A DNA stretch of 64,000 bases. Origin: Mariniblastus fucicola (GTDB lineage: Bacteria; Planctomycetota; Planctomycetia; Pirellulales; Pirellulaceae). Below, one piece after another: positions 58,924-64,000 of the stretch. The stretch is from the NCBI RefSeq assembly GCF_008087665.1, contig NZ_CP042912.1, forward strand, positions 124,001-188,000. The letters are read 5' to 3'. A program made the position numbers and the translations under genes. Every line of letters starts with the position of its first letter. The first letter of the stretch is position 1. Under the pieces are notes generated by a model, which saw only the letters and a program-made list of their open reading frames with translations, made no database searches and was not told the DNA's origin.

Positions 58924-60060
58924 ATGGCCAGAGTAGCTGTATTTATGGGCACTCGGCCCGAAGGTATCAAGATGGCGCCGGTTGTGAAAGCGATCGAGGC
59001 GGCTGAGGGTCTTGAACCGATCGTTGTTTCAACCGGACAGCATAAGGAAATGCTGCAGCAAGTTGTTGATCTGTTTGAAATCAATGTCGATCACGACCTG
59101 GAAGTCATGCAGCCAAACCAGACGCTGCCTTCGTTGACCGCTCGGCTGATCACGCGGATCGATGAACTGTTGGAGAAAACGCAGCCAGACATGGCACTGG
59201 TTCAGGGTGATACGACGACCGTCTTTACCGCTGCACTGTGCTGTTTCTATCGCGGCATCCCGGTCGGTCATGTTGAGGCGGGATTGCGAACGGGCAATAT
59301 GCGTTCGCCGTTTCCCGAAGAGGCAAACCGAAAACTTGCGTGTCCGTTGGTGAGCCTGCATTTTCCGCCGACTGAAAATAGCAAGAACAATCTGATTCTT
59401 GAACACATTGATTCATCAATAATTCATGTCACGGGCAACACTGTGATCGATGCTTTACATCTCGAAATTGCGCGACAGGAGTCTGCAGATAATGTGCCGA
59501 TTAAAGCAAAACTGATCGAAGCGATTGGAGAGGACTTCACGCAAAAGCCTTACGTTCTGGTTACGGGACACCGACGCGAAAACTTTGGTGGTGGATTCGA
59601 AGAGATTTGCACGGCCCTTTCGACGCTGGCAAAGGCTCATCCCGAGTACCTATTCATCTATCCGGTGCATCTGAACCCGAGAGTTCAAAAACCGGTCTAC
59701 GATACGCTTGGCCAGTTCGAAAACATTAAACTGATTCCGCCGCAACCGTATTCCGAGTTCGTGATGCTGATCAACAACAGTCGAATCGTGTTGACCGATT
59801 CCGGCGGCGTTCAGGAGGAGGCTCCTTCGCTTGGCAAGCCGGTTTTGGTCATGCGGGACACGACCGAGCGTCCTGAAGGCGTCGATGCCGGAACCGTCAA
59901 GCTCGTTGGAGCAGTTGCTGAAAATATTATCAGAAGTGTCAGCGAACTGATTAAAGACCACGCCAAGTACGAGTTAATGGCACATGCCAAGAATCCGTAC
60001 GGTGACGGAAAGGCTGCGATGCGGATCGCCGAGACAGTGAAGTCGTTTCTGCGGGAGTGA
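58924..60060 (+). CDS. wecB: UDP-N-acetylglucosamine 2-epimerase (non-hydrolysing)
   Basis: 378 residues. GTRPEGIKMAPVVKAIE, STGQHKEMLQQV, VQGDTTTVFTAAL, HVEAGLRTGNMRSPFPEEANR and the late VLTDSGGVQEEAPSLGKPVLVMRDTTERPEG are diagnostic of WecB. It forms UDP-ManNAc. No UDP-ManNAc dehydrogenase is next to it. The IS3 element starts six bases after its stop codon. Confidence 0.95.
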   Translation: MARVAVFMGTRPEGIKMAPVVKAIEAAEGLEPIVVSTGQHKEMLQQVVDLFEINVDHDLEVMQPNQTLPSLTARLITRIDELLEKTQPDMALVQGDTTTVFTAALCCFYRGIPVGHVEAGLRTGNMRSPFPEEANRKLACPLVSLHFPPTENSKNNLILEHIDSSIIHVTGNTVIDALHLEIARQESADNVPIKAKLIEAIGEDFTQKPYVLVTGHRRENFGGGFEEICTALSTLAKAHPEYLFIYPVHLNPRVQKPVYDTLGQFENIKLIPPQPYSEFVMLINNSRIVLTDSGGVQEEAPSLGKPVLVMRDTTERPEGVDAGTVKLVGAVAENIIRSVSELIKDHAKYELMAHAKNPYGDGKAAMRIAETVKSFLRE

Positions 60061-60127
60061 CAGCATGCGATAGCCCAAGACTGGCGGACTCCGGCGGAAG
60101 ATACGAGAATCCGCTTTGGAGGAAGCA

Positions 60128-60433
60128 ATGTCAAGCAATGGAAAACGCACACGCCGGATTTTTTCAGAAGAGTTCAAGCGTGATGCGGTCAATCTGATCG
60201 TCAGTGAGGGCTACTCGTTTCGAGCCGCCGCTGAAGCCGTCAATGTCAACGAGAACAGCCTTCGCAACTGGCATAGAAAGTATGCTCCGGAGCCTGAACC
60301 TTGCGGTCCCGAGGCATCGCTGCAACAGGTTCTTGAAGAGAACAAACGCCTTCGCAAGCAGCTGAAGCGTGCGGAACTGGAACGTGAAATCCTAAAAAAG
60401 GCGACGGCGTACTTCGCGAAGGAGTCGCAGTGA
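60128..60433 (+). CDS. IS3-family transposase OrfA
   Basis: 101 residues. The helix-turn-helix (FSEEFKRDAVNLIVSEGYSF, then AAEAVNVNENSLRNWHRKY) is followed by a leucine-zipper-like helix (LEENKRLRKQLKRAELEREIL). ATG 60128 has GGAGGAAGC upstream. A slippery AAAAAAG (60394-60400) is in the correct phase (CTA AAA AAG) for -1 frameshifting into orfB. The DDE activity is encoded in orfB. Confidence 0.9.
   Translation: MSSNGKRTRRIFSEEFKRDAVNLIVSEGYSFRAAAEAVNVNENSLRNWHRKYAPEPEPCGPEASLQQVLEENKRLRKQLKRAELEREILKKATAYFAKESQ
60394..60400 (+). promoter_or_regulatory. Probable -1 programmed frameshift site of the IS3 element
   Basis: AAAAAAG in the zero-frame codons CTA AAA AAG. The -1 frame has no stop from here through the start of OrfB, so an OrfAB fusion transposase can form. 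Confidence 0.65.
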
Positions 60434-61314
60434 AGTACGCGTGGATCAAACAACATCGCGACCAGTATTCCATCACGCTGATGTGTGAAATCTTCGGTGT
60501 CAGCAAGAGCGGCTACTACGATTCGATTGATCGGCCCGAGAGTAAACGTGCGGTTCGTTCTCGCGCGATTCGCGAATCTGTGAAACAGGTCTACGAAGAA
60601 TCAGGGCAGATCTACGGCAGCTACAAGATCGCTGAGGAACTTGCTAACGACGCTCAACTGGAAACGGCTTGTCGCAACACGGTAGCGACAGCCATGCGAG
60701 AAATGGGGCTTAAAAGCTGTGTTTCGCGACAGTTCAAACCAACGACGACCAAGTCAGACCCTGACAAAAAGCCTGCTGAGAATCTTCTCTCCCAGGAGTT
60801 TGATGCCGAGGCTCCGAATCGCAAGTGGGTGGCAGACATCACTTACTTGCCGACGGTCGGTGGTTGGGTTTACCTCGCAGTAGTGCTGGACCTGTTCAGC
60901 CGCAAAGTTGTCGGTTGGCAGATGAGCGATCGATTGACGACACCGATCGTTACCGAAGCCTTGAGGAAAGCGATTGAATCTAGACGGCCAGAGTCCGGAA
61001 CGCTGCTTCATCACAGCGACCGAGGCTGTCAGTACACCAGCGACGCGTTTCAGGGAATTCTTCGCACGCTGAACATTCAGTGCTCGATGAGCCGAACAGG
61101 ATGCTGTTACGACAATGCCGTCATGGAGCGCTTCTTCTGGTCGCTGAAGCACGAATGGACGAAGCATCGTCGCTACGGAAACCTTGAAGAGGCTCGCATC
61201 AGCGTCTTCAAATACATCGAGGCGTTTTACAACTCGAAGAGAATTCATCAAACTCTGGGATACCAGACGCCCGAAGAATTCGAAAGAAACTATCGTGCAG
61301 CTTTAGCTGCTTAA
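60430..61314 (+). CDS. IS3-family transposase OrfB (DDE integrase core)
   Basis: 294 residues with IS3/IS150-like integrase motifs. HTH_21 (GVSKSGYYD), RKWVADITYLPT (first Asp), LLHHSDRGCQYTS (second Asp) and MSRTGCCYDNAVMERFFWSLKHE (Glu). The GTG at 60430 overlaps the orfA stop, but the functional product is probably the OrfAB fusion made by frameshifting. All catalytic residues are present. Confidence 0.9.
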   Translation: MKYAWIKQHRDQYSITLMCEIFGVSKSGYYDSIDRPESKRAVRSRAIRESVKQVYEESGQIYGSYKIAEELANDAQLETACRNTVATAMREMGLKSCVSRQFKPTTTKSDPDKKPAENLLSQEFDAEAPNRKWVADITYLPTVGGWVYLAVVLDLFSRKVVGWQMSDRLTTPIVTEALRKAIESRRPESGTLLHHSDRGCQYTSDAFQGILRTLNIQCSMSRTGCCYDNAVMERFFWSLKHEWTKHRRYGNLEEARISVFKYIEAFYNSKRIHQTLGYQTPEEFERNYRAALAA

Positions 61315-61350
61315 CATGAAACCGGAGTCCGCCGGTCTTGGGCTATCGCA

Positions 61351-61584
61351 GCACAAATTCCATCTGCAGGTGGACGATAATACGGGAAAAAACTGTCCAA
61401 GCGTCAGAATCCAATTAATATGGTGGCCATAATCTATGCATTTGTCGAAATAGAACCAGTATGCAAAGTTTCTATTTTATACTGATTTAGGCGATGTTTC
61501 CTGCGATTTTGGCGGCACTGTGTCCAGATGAGATCGTTGTGTTTCGCCGAATTCACTTCAATGTAAGCACAACAGGCATTTGAA
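61351..61584. other. Gap upstream of the PEP-CTERM gene
   Basis: 234 bases between the IS3 element and the PEP-CTERM gene, AT-rich, with no gene. It presumably contains the promoter of the latter; none was recognised. Confidence 0.35.
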
Positions 61585-62475
61585 ATGTACCGCAGCATTC
61601 TGAACTCTTTGCTCTTCCTGATTCTGGTCTCTGTCGTCGGTGGAAACACACAAGCAGATATCATCATCGATGACTTCACTGATGAGACGAATGATCGGTT
61701 CACAAATTCTGGATCTTTTATTGGGGCTGGATTTGATTTTAGCGGGGTTGGGCGGCGATCGGGTTGGAGTACGCTAGTTAGCCAGAATGTCGTCATTACA
61801 GCTGAGCATTCCAGAGGCAGTGGTCAGGTTAGTTTCTATCCTTCCAATGACCCCAATTCTACTCCCGTCGTTCGAGAAATTCTTGCGGGTGGTCAACAAA
61901 TCGGTTCAACCGATCTCTACTTGAGGGTGTTGGATGAACCAGTGTCATCTGATATCAAAATTTATGATTTCGCGACTGAGTCAATTTCTGCTCCTGCTTA
62001 CGATGAAAACACCAACTCAGGGCTTTTTAATGCTGGCTCATTCCAAAATGAGATTGCCTATATGATGGGAGTTTCTTCCACCGATCATGCCAGTCCTCGA
62101 ATCGATCAAGCGGTCGGACGAAATGTAATTTCCGGCTATATAGAAGACATCCCTTTCGATGGGAAAACTGACAACGATTCGCTGATCCTCCTTCGGGAAT
62201 CGCCAGGGGACGCTGCCTACGTTCAGTACGAGTCGAGGTTTGTAACTGGTGATTCTGGCGCACCGTTGTTTGTGGAAAGCAATGGAGAATTGCTGCTTCT
62301 GGGGGTAAACTCATTTATCTCAACAACAGGAACTGAACTTTCTGGAGTGACATACATCGGCAATCACGCCGGTGAAATCAATGCGTTCATTTCTGCGAAC
62401 GCAGTTCCCGAGCCAAATGTTATCGGATTGGGTTTGCTGGCATTAATCGGACTGAGCACGCGTCGCCGAAAGTGA
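61585..62475 (+). CDS. PEP-CTERM sorting-domain protein with trypsin-like serine protease fold
   Basis: 296 residues. A signal peptide (SILNSLLFLILVSVVGG, cut near TQA) is followed by a chymotrypsin-like region. The triad appears as His in VVITAEHSRG (TAAHC equivalent), Asp in STDLYLRVLDEP and Ser in VTGDSGAPLFV. The C-terminus has VPEP, about 12 hydrophobic residues and a closing RRRK: the PEP-CTERM signal. It is the likely substrate of the exosortase at 34308 and would be exported and surface-attached as an enzyme or adhesin. Activity is inferred only from the motifs. Confidence 0.85.
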   Translation: MYRSILNSLLFLILVSVVGGNTQADIIIDDFTDETNDRFTNSGSFIGAGFDFSGVGRRSGWSTLVSQNVVITAEHSRGSGQVSFYPSNDPNSTPVVREILAGGQQIGSTDLYLRVLDEPVSSDIKIYDFATESISAPAYDENTNSGLFNAGSFQNEIAYMMGVSSTDHASPRIDQAVGRNVISGYIEDIPFDGKTDNDSLILLRESPGDAAYVQYESRFVTGDSGAPLFVESNGELLLLGVNSFISTTGTELSGVTYIGNHAGEINAFISANAVPEPNVIGLGLLALIGLSTRRRK

Positions 62476-62479
62476 TTCT

Positions 62480-63040
62480 TTAAATCACCTCCAGCAACCC
62501 CTCGTCCATCTCGACCGAAACTCCCTGGTTCAAATACTGAACCGTGAGCGAGAAACGTGTTTTTCCCTCGCGGCGAATCACGGTTCCTTCATAACCCGCA
62601 AAAACGCCGGACTTTACGCGGACCTGATTGCCAGGCTCGAGCCGGCCTTCGGGAGTCAACGGAACTCCGGTGTCGATGATTGATTTGATCTTCTTCAACG
62701 TCTCGACCAACTCTTCACTTTCTTCGACCTTGTTGCACTTGCTTATGCAATTGGTCGTCAGCGCCGCAAGTCGGCTGGATTCGTCGCCAAGCATGAAAAT
62801 GTAGTTGGGGAACAACGGAATCCAGGACGTGCGCAGTCGCCCGTTTGGTGACCGATATCGCTTCGGAATCACTGGTCCGTAGTGTGGGACTTCCAGCTTA
62901 ACCAGGCGTCGCATCAATTCCTTTTCACGCCGCGACATCGTGTATACGCACCACCATGTCTTCGATTCGTCACTCAATAGAGCTTCGTTTTCGAACAAGT
63001 CGACAGGAAAGAGGTCGTCTTCCTTTTTGAGAATAGGCAT
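62480..63040 (-). CDS. NusG-family transcription antitermination paralogue
   Basis: 186 residues. An N-terminal NGN-like domain (WWCVYTMSRREKELMRRLVKL; then FPNYIFM) is followed by a KOW-type segment (VRVKSGVFAGYEGTVIRREGKTRF). It has the RfaH/LoaP-like layout rather than core NusG (about 30 extra N-terminal residues). Such paralogues often promote elongation through long polysaccharide operons, and the neighbouring locus fits that. It converges on the PEP-CTERM gene with only a 4-base gap. Confidence 0.8.
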   Translation of the reverse strand: MPILKKEDDLFPVDLFENEALLSDESKTWWCVYTMSRREKELMRRLVKLEVPHYGPVIPKRYRSPNGRLRTSWIPLFPNYIFMLGDESSRLAALTTNCISKCNKVEESEELVETLKKIKSIIDTGVPLTPEGRLEPGNQVRVKSGVFAGYEGTVIRREGKTRFSLTVQYLNQGVSVEMDEGLLEVI

Positions 63041-63137
63041 GAAAGCGTTTGGGAAACAAGAGTTCGGTGGTCAAGTACTCGTCGGTTGGCTATTCTGGCA
63101 AAATTGATCTTTTGAGCAAGCCAGGTTTGATCCGCAC

Positions 63138-63662
63138 ATGCGTAGCCAAACACCACAACTAATTGTCATCATGGGAGTTTGCGGTTGCGGAAAGTCTTCT
63201 GTTGGCGAGGCGCTTTCGCTGCGAACCGGAATTTCGTATCACGACGGCGACGATTTTCATTCCGACGCAAATCGCAATAAAATGTCTCAGGGCATTCCGT
63301 TGACCGACGAGGACCGTCAGCCGTGGCTTGAATCGATTGTCGCTTTTGCCCAGCAACAATGCGAACAGGGACGCTCTTTGGTGGTCGCTTGTTCCGCTTT
63401 GAAGAAAGCCTATCGCGACACATTGCGAACGCTGGACGCTCCTGTAAAGTTCGTCCATCTGACAGGTTCAAAGGCAACGATCGCCTCGAGATTGGCGGAT
63501 CGGAAAGGCCACTACATGCCAGAGACGATGTTGCAGAGTCAGCTCGACACCATCGAGTCACCGACTGGAGAAAACGGAGCTGTAGAGGTCTCCATCGAGC
63601 AAACGGTGGACCAGATCGTGAGTCAGGCAATGGAACTGCTGGACCTGACGACGGAAGGCTAG
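63138..63662 (+). CDS. gntK: Gluconokinase
   Basis: 174 residues. A Walker A motif GVCGCGKSSVGEAL, then HDGDDFHSDANRNKMSQGIPLTDEDRQPWL across the substrate-binding region, CSALKKAYRD and GHYMPETMLQSQL are diagnostic of the GntK family, which makes 6-phosphogluconate. It is divergent from the NusG paralogue. The next gene starts two bases after its stop. Confidence 0.95.
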   Translation: MRSQTPQLIVIMGVCGCGKSSVGEALSLRTGISYHDGDDFHSDANRNKMSQGIPLTDEDRQPWLESIVAFAQQQCEQGRSLVVACSALKKAYRDTLRTLDAPVKFVHLTGSKATIASRLADRKGHYMPETMLQSQLDTIESPTGENGAVEVSIEQTVDQIVSQAMELLDLTTEG

Positions 63663-63664
63663 CT

Positions 63665-64000
63665 GTGCGGAAACGAAAACCGGGAAAGCAGAAAACGCCA
63701 GAAGTTCGCATCAAGACCTGGGGCATTTACTCGCAGTGGGATCGGGACTCGAAGGAGCTTCCTCAAATTCTTGAGCGGACGACTCGTGTGGAGGCGGTGA
63801 TCGACATCGAGTTCGGGATGGTGGTGAATATTGTCGGCGCGAAGAACATGCCGATGGATTTCTGCATCGACCACCCAGGAATTCGGGACGAGGAAGGAAA
63901 AGTTCGCCGGCCATTTGATGGCACTGTTTACGTCAAAACTAATGACTGGGATTTCTATCTGGGTGACACGATCTGGGAGCCGATCGAAGACAAGCTTGGT
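63665..64000 (+). CDS. DUF3859-like protein, 5' part (runs off the right edge)
   Basis: 112 residues before the window ends, from a GTG two bases after gntK. VRIKTWGIYSQWDRDSKELP, EAVIDIEFGMVVNI, FCIDHPGIRDEEGKVRRPF and YLGDTIWEPIEDKLG match the DUF3859 pattern ('GIYxxWDxxSKxLP' and 'FxLGDxIW'). Function is unknown. Co-transcription with gntK is likely. Confidence 0.75.
   Translation, partial: MRKRKPGKQKTPEVRIKTWGIYSQWDRDSKELPQILERTTRVEAVIDIEFGMVVNIVGAKNMPMDFCIDHPGIRDEEGKVRRPFDGTVYVKTNDWDFYLGDTIWEPIEDKLG

Larger units (their letters stand above)
60066..61350. mobile_element. IS3-family insertion sequence, intact
   Basis: 1285 bp with 29-bp terminal inverted repeats (60066-60094 and 61322-61350, one mismatch) beginning TGCGATAGCCC and ending in GGGCTATCGCA. 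Flanking GCA trinucleotides on both sides fit a 3-bp target duplication. It carries overlapping orfA and orfB. Confidence 0.9.

Noticed and set aside
1-64000. CRISPR arrays, rRNA and tRNA genes
   Set aside because: No spaced direct repeats or tRNA/rRNA sequences were recognised by eye; a dedicated scan could still find a tRNA.

Overview
The window reads as a chromosome segment of a planctomycete, most likely a Pirellulaceae-type organism. This is inferred from the gene families, not from a marker gene. The pointers are an exosortase U-type protein with a PEP-CTERM substrate, an alternative complex III / caa3 oxidase supercluster, a zinc-ribbon plus VWA membrane protein, an AP2/ERF-like small protein, frequent TTG/GTG starts and weak Shine-Dalgarno sequences. 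I found no rRNA or tRNA genes and no CRISPR array.

Bases 1-14,350 hold ordinary scattered genes: the 3' end of hemA, an MBL-fold hydrolase, an FAA hydrolase with a small overlapping gene, a solitary BlaI-type repressor, a YheT-like hydrolase, the sulfate activation pair cysD-cysNC (APS/PAPS synthesis), a DinB-like protein, a VWA protein, a nuclease-fold protein, rarA, an AP2-like protein, an SGNH hydrolase and an aquaporin. Several gaps carry strong inverted repeats.

Bases 14,615-30,019 are one long minus-strand respiratory array: actA-actB-actC-actDE (fusion)-actF-small membrane protein-sco-coxB-coxA-coxC-coxIV-coxIII-like. Together they encode a quinol-oxidising alternative complex III and a caa3-type, A2-subfamily cytochrome c oxidase with its copper chaperone. 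An intact ISL3-family element (30,740-32,040) lies upstream of this array.

Bases 32,405-63,040 are a large surface-polysaccharide locus. It includes surE, two UDP-glucuronate 4-epimerase paralogues, exosortase U (xrtU), GDP-fucose genes (gmd, fcl), ugd, dTDP-rhamnose genes (rfbB, rfbA and a plant-type reductase/epimerase with no rmlC), a Wzx-like flippase, a Wzy-like polymerase, five glycosyltransferases, two methyltransferases, three different sulfotransferases, wecB, a NusG paralogue and a PEP-CTERM serine-protease-like protein. The likely product is a sulfated polysaccharide containing deoxyhexoses and uronic acids. PAPS from cysD-cysNC would feed the sulfotransferases. No initiating phosphoglycosyltransferase and no Wza/Wzc-type export genes are in the window. 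The core (about 40.2-58.9 kb) looks more AT-rich than its flanks. It contains a deleted 190-bp relic of the same IS3-type element that sits intact at 60,066-61,350.

The window ends with gntK and the 5' part of a DUF3859-like gene.
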